Shown here: positions 18,244 to 26,891 of the stretch, one piece after another
Layout: every line of letters starts with the position of its first letter
Numbering within the stretch: position 1 is the first letter of the stretch
Source: Conchocele bisecta
Lineage: Eukaryota; Mollusca; Bivalvia; Lucinida; Thyasiridae
Direction: 5' to 3'
Length of the DNA: 64,000 nucleotides
NCBI GenBank assembly: GCA_029237695.1
Contig: JAQRGA010000042.1
Location: forward strand, 1,674,001 to 1,738,000
Program-made: the position numbers and the translations under genes
The notes under the pieces: generated by a model
Told to the model about the DNA's origin: nothing
The model's input: the letters and a program-made list of their open reading frames with translations, nothing else
Databases searched by the model: none

Positions 18244-18552
18244 TTATTTTACTTCTTCTTTTACTTCAGGCTTTATCTCTTTTTCTACTTTTTTTTCTGT
18301 AGATTTTTTTACATTCTTTTCGCCTTTTGTACGTCTAATAACATCGGCAACTGTTTTAGATGCCTGAGCACCAACAGATATCCAGTAATTAACTCTCTCA
18401 ATATTAATTTCTTCGTTATTATGTCTTGGATCATAAAAACCAAGATTCTCAATAATTTTTCCATCTCTTTGAGATTTTACATCAGCTACAACAATACGAT
18501 AACAAGGCTTGTTTTTGCCTCCAGTTCTTTTCATTCTAATTCTTACAGCCAT
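18244..18552 (-). CDS. rpsP: 30S ribosomal protein S16
   Basis: This is a 102-residue S16 with the invariant start MAVRIRMKRTGGKNKPCYRIVVAD, GKIIENLGFYDPR and VNYWISVGAQASKTV. It has a lysine- and glutamate-rich C-terminal tail. It is the first gene of its run, with a plausible promoter 38 bases before the ATG. Confidence 0.97.
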   Translation of the reverse strand: MAVRIRMKRTGGKNKPCYRIVVADVKSQRDGKIIENLGFYDPRHNNEEINIERVNYWISVGAQASKTVADVIRRTKGEKNVKKSTEKKVEKEIKPEVKEEVK

Positions 18553-18857
18553 TAAAACGTACCTCTCTTTTATGCCGTTTCACTATTTTAATATACAATA
18601 ACTATCTAAGTAGACAATACGAAGTCTAACAAAATCAAGACGGCTAAGATACAACAAATTATTGTTATTTCAAACTAAATAGAAATAAACTTAAAATAAT
18701 ATTAAAAGATGATACGTAAAAACAAAGCAAAATATCAACTGGATAAAAATCATCAGTAAGTTCAGTTTTTTGCTTAAATAAGCGGATAAATATTACTATA
18801 ATACATTATATAGTATTTTTTTCTTGATATTTCTGCAAATTAAATTTGGATTTTATT
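18553..18857. other. divergent intergenic region rpsP / lipoprotein
   Basis: This is a 305-base gap between divergent genes. It contains a candidate rpsP promoter on the minus strand (18590-18617) and a TATAAT at 18797-18802 that could serve the plus-strand lipoprotein gene. No RNA gene or open frame is seen. Confidence 0.5.
18590..18617 (-). promoter_or_regulatory. candidate sigma-70-type promoter for rpsP
   Basis: On the minus strand, TTGTCT and TATATT are separated by 16 bases, and the -10 element lies 38 bases before the rpsP ATG. In such AT-rich DNA this match is suggestive only. Confidence 0.35.
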
Positions 18858-19430
18858 ATGAAAAATTTTCTCATCATTACAATTTCTTTACTTTTAACAG
18901 GCTGCTCCTTATTCAAAGGTGAAAGAAATATTGTTTATTTCAATATAGGAAGCCCTCAAACAAAAAATACTTCCAATTTAGGTCTCATAATAAAATCAAT
19001 TAAATCTGACCTACCTTTTGGTAGAAAGATGATATTCATCAGCTCTAAATACTCAATTACATTTGATTCTTTTAATAAATGGTCACAAACGCCAGAAGAA
19101 CTTTTATTTCAATACTTTGAATTATATTTTAATAATTCAATTAAAAAACTTAATAGGAAAACTAACAATAAATATATATTAAATGTACAAATTATTAAAT
19201 TTGTGTGCTACAGTACAAAATCTGAAATATTACTACAAATAAATATAAAAGTTAGTGACAATAAAACAGCAAAAACGCTGCTGCGTAAAAGTTTTATTCA
19301 AAATGTTAAGTTTAACAAATTAACTGCCTATTCAATAGCAGAAGCAATGTCTGAAGGAGTAAATAATATTTGCTCAGAAATTAAAATTAAATTATTAGAA
19401 CTAAATAATAAATCAAAATTAATTAAATAA
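18858..19430 (+). CDS. lipoprotein, ABC-transport auxiliary (PqiC/YmbA-like)
   Basis: The protein has 190 residues. The frame opens at a TTG (18846), but the ATG at 18858 starts a clean lipoprotein signal with lipobox LLTGC, so it is the likelier start. The mature part contains FNIGSP, LPFGRKMIFISSKYSITFD and a W-S-Q-x-P segment, the pattern of the ABC-transporter auxiliary lipoproteins (PqiC/YmbA-like) that accompany MCE lipid-transport systems. No MCE or permease gene is adjacent; hpt follows after 9 bases. The family assignment is moderate. Confidence 0.6.
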   Translation: MKNFLIITISLLLTGCSLFKGERNIVYFNIGSPQTKNTSNLGLIIKSIKSDLPFGRKMIFISSKYSITFDSFNKWSQTPEELLFQYFELYFNNSIKKLNRKTNNKYILNVQIIKFVCYSTKSEILLQINIKVSDNKTAKTLLRKSFIQNVKFNKLTAYSIAEAMSEGVNNICSEIKIKLLELNNKSKLIK

Positions 19431-19439
19431 GAGTTAATC

Positions 19440-19967
19440 ATGGAACATATAGAGCATACAAATGTTTTAGTATCTGAAAAAAAAATTGAAAAACGAATTA
19501 AAGAACTAGGTAAGCAAATTACAGAAGACTATAAAGGAAAAAATTTTACAATTATTTGTGTATTAAAAGGCTGTATTCCATTTGTTGCCGACCTAATAAG
19601 AAATATCCCTATTCCATTTAAAATTGATGTAGTACACGCATCATCATATATCAATAAAGAAAGTTCAGGAACAGTGAAAATTTTATCGCAGGAAATACTC
19701 CACATAAAAGATAGAAATGTATTAATAGTTGATGATATTCTTGATACTGGAAGTACAATGGTAAAAATAAAACAGGCTTTTGAAAAATATCAGCCTAGCG
19801 AAATTAAAATCTGTGTGCTGCTGGACAAGCCATCACGAAGAACAGAAGATGTAACAGCAGATTATTCAGGTTTTGAAATACCTAATGCATTTGTTGTAGG
19901 TTATGGTTTAGATTATAATGAATACTACAGAAATTTACCTTATATTGGAACTTTAGAAGCTGATTAA
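19440..19967 (+). CDS. hpt: hypoxanthine phosphoribosyltransferase
   Basis: This 175-residue type I phosphoribosyltransferase salvages hypoxanthine and guanine to IMP and GMP. The PRPP-binding motif VLIVDDILDTGSTM (about residue 96-109), the pyrophosphate loop near VLKGCIPF and the C-terminal FVVGYGLDYNEYYRNLPYIG, which closes over the purine, are all intact. It lies directly after the lipoprotein gene. Confidence 0.95.
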   Translation: MEHIEHTNVLVSEKKIEKRIKELGKQITEDYKGKNFTIICVLKGCIPFVADLIRNIPIPFKIDVVHASSYINKESSGTVKILSQEILHIKDRNVLIVDDILDTGSTMVKIKQAFEKYQPSEIKICVLLDKPSRRTEDVTADYSGFEIPNAFVVGYGLDYNEYYRNLPYIGTLEAD

Positions 19968-20014
19968 TATTCTCTGATTTACTTAATATATAATTATAAT
20001 TTAAAAATAATAAA

Positions 20015-21118
20015 ATGCTTTATTATCTTAGCAACTTAAGTCATATATGGGGTCCATTTAGACTATACAAATATGTAACCTTTAGAGCTGGCTCTGCTGC
20101 TGCAACAGCTTTCCTAATTGTTATAATTTTAGCCCCTTTAACAATTAAGCTATTAAAAAGATTTAACACAATAGCACCTTCAAGGCATAAAGGATTAATC
20201 CCTGACGAATTTCTAGATAAAGAGAAAGATAAAACTCCAAGTATGGGAGGAGTTTTAATTGTTTTTAGCATAGTTGTCTCAACAATTTTATGGTCTCATC
20301 CAACAAATCCATTAACTCATCTCTTTTTACTTACTGTAGTTGGATTAGCTGCAATAGGATTTTTAGATGATTATTTTAAAACTGTTTATAGAAATAGAAA
20401 CGGCATTTCCGGCAAACTTAAAATCACACTGCAGTTTACTATTGCTATTTTAGCTGTTTCATACTTATTTTTAGTACCTGAACGCAATGCATTTTTGCAA
20501 CAACTATATATACCTTTTATTAAGTATCCAATATTAACCGGACTATACGGTTCAATAATAACCTTTATACTTGGTGTCTTTGTTGTTGTAGGATCGTCAA
20601 ATGCGGTAAATCTAACAGATGGTAAAGATGGGCTGGCAACTGGTTCTATTATATTCTGTGCTTTAACCTATGCTGTATTTGCATATTTATCAGGAAATAC
20701 GATATTTTCTAACTATTTAAATATTTCTTATATTCCAGGTGCAGGTGAAGTCGGTATTTTTGCTGCATCAATAATTGGTGCATGCATAGGATTTTTATGG
20801 TATAACTGCCATCCTGCTTCAATGTTTATGGGAGACACAGGAAGTCTTGCACTTGGAGGTTCTATAGGATTAATTGCAGTACTGGTTAGAGAAGAGCTTA
20901 TGTTATTAGTAGTTGGTGGGATTTTTGTCATTGAAGCTGCATCAGTAATATTACAGGTTGCTTCTTTTAAAATAAGAGGTAAAAGAGTATTTTTATGTGC
21001 ACCTATACACCATCATTTCGAAAGAAAAGGCTGGACTGAAACTCAAATAGTTGTACGATTTTGGATTGTGTCTGGAATTTTTGCATTAATAGGTCTAGCA
21101 AGTTTAAAACTTCATTAA
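20015..21118 (+). CDS. mraY: phospho-N-acetylmuramoyl-pentapeptide transferase
   Basis: This is a 367-residue integral membrane enzyme that makes lipid I from UDP-MurNAc-pentapeptide and undecaprenyl phosphate. Catalytic segments are intact: GFLDDYFK (double aspartate), NLTDGKDGLATG, MGDTGSLALGG and the PIHHHFE histidine cluster. About ten membrane helices are visible. The gene stands alone rather than in a mur-fts cluster. Its presence shows the organism still makes peptidoglycan precursors. Confidence 0.97.
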   Translation: MLYYLSNLSHIWGPFRLYKYVTFRAGSAAATAFLIVIILAPLTIKLLKRFNTIAPSRHKGLIPDEFLDKEKDKTPSMGGVLIVFSIVVSTILWSHPTNPLTHLFLLTVVGLAAIGFLDDYFKTVYRNRNGISGKLKITLQFTIAILAVSYLFLVPERNAFLQQLYIPFIKYPILTGLYGSIITFILGVFVVVGSSNAVNLTDGKDGLATGSIIFCALTYAVFAYLSGNTIFSNYLNISYIPGAGEVGIFAASIIGACIGFLWYNCHPASMFMGDTGSLALGGSIGLIAVLVREELMLLVVGGIFVIEAASVILQVASFKIRGKRVFLCAPIHHHFERKGWTETQIVVRFWIVSGIFALIGLASLKLH

Positions 21119-21120
21119 TA

Positions 21121-21324
21121 TTAAAAAATAATATGAAAAAAACCTGTCGTAATAATTACTACTGCAATTACTATAACAACTAGACGCTTTTTATAAATTT
21201 TATTGCTGATATTTGATCGATAACGGAAAAATTTATGAAACTTAAAGAAACGACCTAACCATTTTTTTTGTTTAGGGCGATGTAGATTAAATTTTGAATT
21301 TTTTAAGTAGTAATTATTGCTCAT
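21121..21324 (-). CDS. small membrane protein, unknown
   Basis: This is a 67-residue basic protein with one C-terminal membrane segment (about residues 45-67, VVIVIAVVIITTGFFHIIF). Its start overlaps the stop of the upstream gene (21321-21977) by an ATGA, which argues that it is really translated and coupled. No family is recognised. It ends 3 bases from the mraY stop on the other strand. Confidence 0.5.
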   Translation of the reverse strand: MSNNYYLKNSKFNLHRPKQKKWLGRFFKFHKFFRYRSNISNKIYKKRLVVIVIAVVIITTGFFHIIF

Positions 21325-21977
21325 AAAATTCCCATAGCAATAAATATAGCAAACGAGATGATAAGCGCTGCTATTATCAAGCCTATACTCAGTGGCATAA
21401 AGAAATTAAATCCAAATCTAAATATCTGCCAGCCGGTCAAAGAATTAAGTTCATAGTTTGAAAATTCTTTTTTTTCTGATTTTTTTTCTTCTCCGATTAA
21501 TGGATCAAGCTTTGCATCAATAACCATATGCCCAAGCCTGGCATGTTCTACTTTTTGAACTGCAGCTGTAAGCTCAATAGCAAATTCATTTTTATCCCAA
21601 ACTGTTTCATCAATACATTTGATTTCATTTATTTTTTTTATAAGTTGTTCATCAAGACAGTTTAATTCATCAATCTGCCTATCGAAGAACTCTGTTTTTA
21701 GTGAAATTTTTCCCAATGTGTTATTTATAGTATTAACAACCAAGCTCTTAGTTCTAAAATAATCTGCCTTTCTATTTACTAATGCTTTATAATATTCTTT
21801 ATTTAATTTTTCTATTTTTTTCTTATCTGGAACTGTTTTTTTATTCATTTTTTTAGAATTATTTTTTTTTGGTTCAGGCTGTAGAATATCAATATTTTTA
21901 TCTTCACCTGTATTATCTCTATTTATTTTCCCTTTTAAACCTATTAAACTTTTATCAACAAAATTATTTTTCCCCAT
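21321..21977 (-). CDS. tail-anchored hypothetical protein
   Basis: This 218-residue protein is hydrophilic, with a lysine-rich N-terminal third, a helical, probably coiled-coil middle (about 60-160) and a single membrane segment at the very C-terminus (about 190-216). There is no signal peptide. A GGAG site lies 8 bases before the ATG. It forms a coupled pair with the small membrane protein at 21121-21324. No family is recognised; the architecture suggests a membrane-tethered cytoplasmic helical protein. Confidence 0.6.
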   Translation of the reverse strand: MGKNNFVDKSLIGLKGKINRDNTGEDKNIDILQPEPKKNNSKKMNKKTVPDKKKIEKLNKEYYKALVNRKADYFRTKSLVVNTINNTLGKISLKTEFFDRQIDELNCLDEQLIKKINEIKCIDETVWDKNEFAIELTAAVQKVEHARLGHMVIDAKLDPLIGEEKKSEKKEFSNYELNSLTGWQIFRFGFNFFMPLSIGLIIAALIISFAIFIAMGIL

Positions 21978-22183
21978 AGCTTACTCCAAAATATTTAAAT
22001 GAATAATATTATAGATCTATCTATATTTTATTAAAGACTTGATTTAGCTCAAAGAGACAGTATTTTAAAGGCTCTTTTATATGTGGTATTATAGTATATA
22101 TATGTATCTTATATTATAATGTTATGCATAATCTATATTTATATTAAATTTTGAATATTTAAAAAAATTAAAGGAATATTAAA

Positions 22184-22318
22184 ATGAAAAGAACTTTTCA
22201 ACCTTCTAATTTAAAAAGAAAAAGAAAATTAGGATTCAGAGCAAGAATGGCAACTAAAGCAGGTAGAGATACTATCAAAAGACGTCGTGCTAAAGGCAGA
22301 AAAGTACTTTCTGCTTGA
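22184..22318 (+). CDS. rpmH: 50S ribosomal protein L34
   Basis: This is a 44-residue L34 that reads [18 protein letters not shown] at its start and [12 protein letters not shown] at its end, the standard family sequence. AAAGGA lies 8 bases before the ATG. It is the first gene of the conserved rpmH-rnpA-yidD-yidC-khpB series. dnaA, often the upstream neighbour, is not present. Confidence 0.97.
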   Translation: MKRTFQPSNLKRKRKLGFRARMATKAGRDTIKRRRAKGRKVLSA

Positions 22319-22371
22319 GGTGATTAATGTCTATGTACTGCAAATATTTTTTAAATTAAGTTTCATATTGT

Positions 22372-22770
22372 ATGCAAAAAAAAAATGATGAAAATTTATC
22401 TAATATACAATATGGTTTAAAGGCATTATCAAAAATTAATTCGCTCTGTTTAAAATCTGAATTTGATAATGTCCGTAAAAATGGCAAAAAATATGTCAGT
22501 AAATATTTTTTGTTAATTTTTACTGATTCTATAGACAATCAATTAAAATGTGGGATAATATGTGGTAGGAAATTCAGTAAAAAAGCAGTTACTAGAAACC
22601 GTGTTAGACGATTAGTTAAAGAATCATACAGGCTCATTCACAATCAACTCAGGATAATCCATATTATATTCATACCAAGAAAAAATATGATTCACTCAAA
22701 AATGCAGGATATACATAAAAATATGGTTTATTCATGCAAAAAAGTTGGATTATGGAAAGAAGAAAAATAG
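22372..22770 (+). CDS. rnpA: ribonuclease P protein component
   Basis: This is a 132-residue protein subunit of RNase P, which matures tRNA 5' ends together with the RNA subunit (not in this window). The RNR motif region is clear (KFSKKAVTRNRVRRLVKESYRL), preceded by FDNVRKNGKKY. The N-terminus is longer than typical, with about 20 extra residues before SLCLKSEF. Its 3' end overlaps yidD. Confidence 0.93.
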   Translation: MQKKNDENLSNIQYGLKALSKINSLCLKSEFDNVRKNGKKYVSKYFLLIFTDSIDNQLKCGIICGRKFSKKAVTRNRVRRLVKESYRLIHNQLRIIHIIFIPRKNMIHSKMQDIHKNMVYSCKKVGLWKEEK

Positions 22771-23027
22771 AAAAAAAATCTAATATTATATCTTTTTTAT
22801 TAATCGCCTTAATAAAAATATATCAATTTCTAACACCATGGATGAATTGTTGCAGATTTAATCCGTCATGTTCTCAGTATGCAATTGAAGCTATCAGAAA
22901 GCATGGAATTTTTCTTGGTGTAATGTTATCAACGTATAGGATTTTGCGCTGCCAACCCTGCTGTAGGTATGGCTGTGATCCGGTACCTGATATAATTAAA
23001 TTTAACTTTAAAAAAAATAAATGTTGA
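22752..23027 (+). CDS. yidD: membrane protein insertion efficiency factor
   Basis: YidD is a small amphipathic protein that assists YidC-dependent insertion. The signature CRFNPSCSQYAIEAIRKHG is present. The C-terminal part has an additional cysteine cluster (LRCQPCCRYGCDPVP), normal for the family. I chose the ATG at 22752; an in-frame ATG at 22734 would add six residues. Either way the start lies inside rnpA, as is usual in this cluster. Confidence 0.92.
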   Translation: MERRKIEKKSNIISFLLIALIKIYQFLTPWMNCCRFNPSCSQYAIEAIRKHGIFLGVMLSTYRILRCQPCCRYGCDPVPDIIKFNFKKNKC

Positions 23028-23037
23028 AAGAAGCTAA

Positions 23038-24780
23038 ATGTTTAAAAATATCGATAAAACAACAATTGCAGTAATTGGTATCTGTGTAATTTTAATCTTA
23101 TCATGGAATACAATCTTCGGTCCAAAAGGTCTAAATTTACTTCCGGAAAAACAGATAACCCAACAGACAAAAGCTATTGTTAAATCACCAAAAACAGTTG
23201 TCAAGAAAGCTACTGTACAAATTAGCAAAAAAAATAACTCAAATACTATTGATCTAGCCGGACAGGGTAGAGAGTATCCATTAGTTTCTTTGACATCACC
23301 TAAATCATTATTTACTTTATATCTGAGCCCATCCAAAGGTTCTATTACTTCTGTAAGACTTAAAAATATACATAACGCAACAGGTAAAAAAGAAGTAGTG
23401 ATGGATCAAAATATCACACCCGGTGCACTTTCAGTAACTGAAAGAAATGTAAAATGGACATTAGAAAAAGTTTATCCTCCTATAAAAAGTAAAGACCAAT
23501 CCCAAGTTACATTTAAAAGAAAATTTTCTACGCAAAACAGTGGTAGCTTTTTATTAACTCAAAACTGGAAAGTTGTTGAAAATTATACGGTTGATTATTC
23601 ATTTACAATAAAAAATTTATCTGATGCTTATCTAAACATCAAAGAACTTAATGTTTGGGCTGGAGGAATAAGACCTATTCATTATTTGTCCGGAGATATA
23701 GCAAGAAGTGAAGCTCATAGAATAGATGTGTTATTATCAGATAGCGGCAGTTTGAAGTCACAGAAAAGTGATTCAACTAGCTTTAATGAAGCTCAGACTC
23801 AATCAATCAGATGGCTTGCTTTATCTGATAAATATTTTGCCTGCATATTAAAACCTATGAATAATAATAGAAACTTTTATGGAGGTAATTTAAACTTTCG
23901 TGATCATGTTCAAGTTACTAAAAAAGACGGTACAACTGCTAAATATTATTTAATTTATTCTGCCGGAAGAATCCTAAATGTAAATATTAAAGCTAATCAG
24001 AGCACTACATGGAATTTCCAGTATTATGTAGGAACTAAAAATATAACACTATTAAAAGCATTTGCTCCGGAATCAACACAAATAATGCACCTTGCTTTCA
24101 TCTTCCTTGAAACAATTGCACAATGGTTATTATATCTATTAATATTCTTAAAGGGCTATGTTGGCAATTATGGTTGGGCAATAGTAGTTTTAACTATTTT
24201 AGTTAAGGGTATTTTTTGGCCAATTACACACAAATCTAATGTATCAATGAAAAAAATGCAAAAGATCCAACCGATGGTTAGAGAACTTAGAGAGAAGTAC
24301 AAGAATGACAAGCAAAAATTAAATACAAAAACAATGGAATTGTATAAAAATGAAAAAGTTAACCCTCTTGGGGGCTGCCTTCCTATATTAATTCAAATTC
24401 CTGTATTTTTGGCACTGTATTGGACACTGAACGGAGCTATAGAATTAAGACACGCACAATTCTTATGGTCATCAAACTTAGCAGAACCTGATACAATTGG
24501 ACACATTTTTGGACTTGCAATAAATCCATGGGCTATATTGATGGCATTAAGCATGGCAGTACAGCAAAAACTGACACCAACTGCAGCAGATCCGACACAA
24601 GCTAAAATGATGATGTTAATGCCTATTATAATGCTTATATTCCTTTATACCTTAGCATCAGGTTTGACTATGTATTGGACTATAAGTCAAGTAATAAGTA
24701 TTATACAGTTACTTATTAGTAAGTATTATGACGAAAATAAAGAAGCAGAAAAGAAAAAGCGAAAACTCACAACCGCATAG
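23038..24780 (+). CDS. yidC: membrane protein insertase YidC
   Basis: This is a 580-residue YidC/Oxa1 insertase. An N-terminal membrane anchor (about 8-24) is followed by a large periplasmic beta-sandwich domain (to about 340) characteristic of Gram-negative YidC. The conserved membrane core follows, with WAIVVLTILVKGIFWPIT, the cytoplasmic KMQKIQPMVRELREKY coiled coil, NPLGGCLPILIQIPVFLALY and a C-terminal helix ending in a lysine-rich tail. It inserts inner-membrane proteins alone or with Sec. It follows yidD by 10 bases. Confidence 0.97.
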   Translation: MFKNIDKTTIAVIGICVILILSWNTIFGPKGLNLLPEKQITQQTKAIVKSPKTVVKKATVQISKKNNSNTIDLAGQGREYPLVSLTSPKSLFTLYLSPSKGSITSVRLKNIHNATGKKEVVMDQNITPGALSVTERNVKWTLEKVYPPIKSKDQSQVTFKRKFSTQNSGSFLLTQNWKVVENYTVDYSFTIKNLSDAYLNIKELNVWAGGIRPIHYLSGDIARSEAHRIDVLLSDSGSLKSQKSDSTSFNEAQTQSIRWLALSDKYFACILKPMNNNRNFYGGNLNFRDHVQVTKKDGTTAKYYLIYSAGRILNVNIKANQSTTWNFQYYVGTKNITLLKAFAPESTQIMHLAFIFLETIAQWLLYLLIFLKGYVGNYGWAIVVLTILVKGIFWPITHKSNVSMKKMQKIQPMVRELREKYKNDKQKLNTKTMELYKNEKVNPLGGCLPILIQIPVFLALYWTLNGAIELRHAQFLWSSNLAEPDTIGHIFGLAINPWAILMALSMAVQQKLTPTAADPTQAKMMMLMPIIMLIFLYTLASGLTMYWTISQVISIIQLLISKYYDENKEAEKKKRKLTTA

Positions 24781-24791
24781 GAGAAGCAGTA

Positions 24792-25370
24792 ATGACAGAA
24801 ATATCTGAAAGACCTGAAAAAGCTTCAACTACATTAGCAACAATGTTGGATTACCTTGGACTAAATGCTAGTGTTAAAGCTGAAACAAGAAAAGAAAAGA
24901 TTTTCTTAGTAACAAAATCAGAAGATGCTGGACGCATAATTGGCAAAAAAGGACAAACTCTTCAAAGCCTAGAGCTTTTACTAAATAGAATGTCTACAAG
25001 AAACGATATTGAATGTCCATGGATATCAATTGAAGTTAACGGCTACTCTATCATAAAAAACAATCGTAGTAGATTTAATAATTCAAAAGGCACTGGCAAA
25101 TTTACTAATAAACGTGAAAATGATAGCAGTTTTAATAGAGATGATGCCGGCGAAGAAAAACTAAAAAAACAGGCACTTGATTCTGCAAAGGAAGTTAAAA
25201 GATGGGGAGAGCCTGTAAAATTACGACCAATGAATTCCCATGAGAGAAGAATTATTCATATGACTCTTAAAGATGATGATGAAATTCAGACTGAGAGCAC
25301 ATCTGTTGAAAACAATGACAGATTAAAAACAGTAACTGTTTCAGAGTCAAATAAAAATAATATTACATGA
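24792..25370 (+). CDS. khpB: KH/R3H RNA-binding protein KhpB (Jag)
   Basis: This is a 192-residue protein with a KH domain (about 20-80, loop GRIIGKKGQTLQSL) and an R3H domain (about 125-165) carrying RPMNSHERRIIHMTL, which fits the R-x3-H pattern. An N-terminal Jag-N domain is absent, and a short charged tail follows R3H. It lies in the usual place after yidC, and the partner khpA is also in the window. The protein is thought to bind small RNAs and mRNA with KhpA. Confidence 0.9.
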   Translation: MTEISERPEKASTTLATMLDYLGLNASVKAETRKEKIFLVTKSEDAGRIIGKKGQTLQSLELLLNRMSTRNDIECPWISIEVNGYSIIKNNRSRFNNSKGTGKFTNKRENDSSFNRDDAGEEKLKKQALDSAKEVKRWGEPVKLRPMNSHERRIIHMTLKDDDEIQTESTSVENNDRLKTVTVSESNKNNIT

Positions 25371-25371
25371 T

Positions 25372-25434
25372 CGCAGCATAGCTCAGTCCAGCTAGGAAAG
25401 TGCTGCGTAGGGGTGCAGAATACTCTCGCCCCGC
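25372..25434 (+). ncRNA. GC-rich folded element between khpB and selA, candidate structured RNA
   Basis: Starting one base after the khpB stop there is a 63-base block far richer in G and C than anything around it. It can form an outer stem CGCAGCA (25372-25378) with TGCTGCG (25401-25407). Inside is TAGCT/AGCTA, leaving a one-sided GGAAAG bulge. A second hairpin follows, with GGGG (25410-25413) pairing CCCC (25429-25432). It is not a tRNA: there is no T-arm and no paired D-stem. It does not match a SECIS or tRNA-Sec pattern despite lying before selA. Its strand is assumed. Confidence 0.35.
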
Positions 25435-25496
25435 TCTATTATATACAAAATAATGAAGCAGATAGAATCTATCAAATAATAAAATAGTTTTTAGAT

Positions 25497-26891
25497 ATGA
25501 ATACTAAAATTTTGAGAAATATTCCATGTATTGCGAAATTACTTGAAAATAAAGACATTTATGAGCTTAATAATAAGTATGGAAATTCAATAGTATCGAC
25601 ATTAGTTAAAAACTATATTTCCGAATACAGGCATAATTTAATAAATAATAACTACTCAGAAAAATCATTTTGCGATATAGTAAATGATATTTTAAAAGAA
25701 ATTAATATTTTTACAGAGCCAACACTAAAAACTATTATTAATGCTACCGGTATAATTTTACATACAAATCTTGGTAGAGCTCCTATCTCATCAGTATCCA
25801 TTGATAAAATAATAACAAATTACTGTAATCTTGAATTTAATCTTTCTACCGGCAAAAGAGGTTCAAGACATGACCATATAACAAATTTACTGAAATATAT
25901 TACCGGGGCAGAAGACGCTATTCTTGTAAATAATAATGCTGCAGCAATTATTCTTACGTTAAAAACTCTTTCAAACCAAAAAGATGTAATCATCTCAAGA
26001 GGAGAATTGATTGAAATTGGAGGTTCATTTCGAATTCATGAAATAATTGAAGCATCAAATGCACTTATAAAAGAAGTCGGAGCAACAAATAAAACTCATA
26101 TTATCGACTATGAATCAGCTATTTCTTCAGAAACAGGGGTAATATTTAAAGCTCATAAATCAAACTATAGCATAAATGGATTCTCAGAGGAAGTTTCTAT
26201 AACGTCTTTATCTAATTTATGCAAAAAATATCATATACCGTTAATACATGATATTGGATCCGGTCTCTTATACAAACTACCCCATAAATATTTAGCAGAT
26301 GAGCCGGATGTCTCAACATCACTAAAGCTTGGTGCTGACATTGTTATGTTCAGTACAGATAAACTTTTAGGTGGTCCTCAGGGTGGAATTATAGTTGGCA
26401 AAAAAAAATATATTTCTCAGTTAAAAAAATCCCCTTTAATGCGAGCTTTAAGACCTGGAAAAATTACGATATCAATATTAGCGTCATTATTAAGAGATCA
26501 TATAGAAGCCACAAAACCCCCAGTTATTCAACAGCTATTAATACCTTTAAAAAAGTTAGAAACTAAATCTAAATTACTATCTAAAGTATGTTATGATTTT
26601 GGTATCAATAATAACATAATCTCATCCAAAGCAGAATGTGGAGGTGGAACTTTACCTAACATATCAATTGACAGTTATGCGATTCAGATAACAGAGTATC
26701 CACCTAAAAATATTAAATTGGATAAAAATAATTCTAAAATATTATATAAACTATTGTTAGCAAATGAAATACCTATTGTAACAATGATAAGAAAAGGCTA
26801 CATTATTTTAGATATATTAACTCTTGACAAAAATCAATTTAATTATATATCAAAATCGATATCCGAATGCTTTAATAAGCTTTCATCATAA
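25497..26891 (+). CDS. selA: L-seryl-tRNA(Sec) selenium transferase
   Basis: This is a 464-residue PLP enzyme that converts Ser-tRNA(Sec) to Sec-tRNA(Sec) using selenophosphate. The family start (about 45 residues of N-terminal domain, then INATGIILHTNLGRAP), NNNAAAIILTL, SRGELIEIGGSFRI, DIGSGLL and the PLP lysine in STDKLLGGPQGG are intact. selB, selC and selD are not in the window. Its 3' end overlaps the convergent trpF by 6 bases. Its presence implies that at least one selenoprotein is made elsewhere in the genome. Confidence 0.95.
   Translation: MNTKILRNIPCIAKLLENKDIYELNNKYGNSIVSTLVKNYISEYRHNLINNNYSEKSFCDIVNDILKEINIFTEPTLKTIINATGIILHTNLGRAPISSVSIDKIITNYCNLEFNLSTGKRGSRHDHITNLLKYITGAEDAILVNNNAAAIILTLKTLSNQKDVIISRGELIEIGGSFRIHEIIEASNALIKEVGATNKTHIIDYESAISSETGVIFKAHKSNYSINGFSEEVSITSLSNLCKKYHIPLIHDIGSGLLYKLPHKYLADEPDVSTSLKLGADIVMFSTDKLLGGPQGGIIVGKKKYISQLKKSPLMRALRPGKITISILASLLRDHIEATKPPVIQQLLIPLKKLETKSKLLSKVCYDFGINNNIISSKAECGGGTLPNISIDSYAIQITEYPPKNIKLDKNNSKILYKLLLANEIPIVTMIRKGYIILDILTLDKNQFNYISKSISECFNKLSS

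Noticed and set aside
25372..25434. tRNA-Sec or other tRNA before selA
   Set aside because: TAGCTCAG resembles a D-arm, but no matching GAGC, no T-arm and no anticodon stem can be formed.
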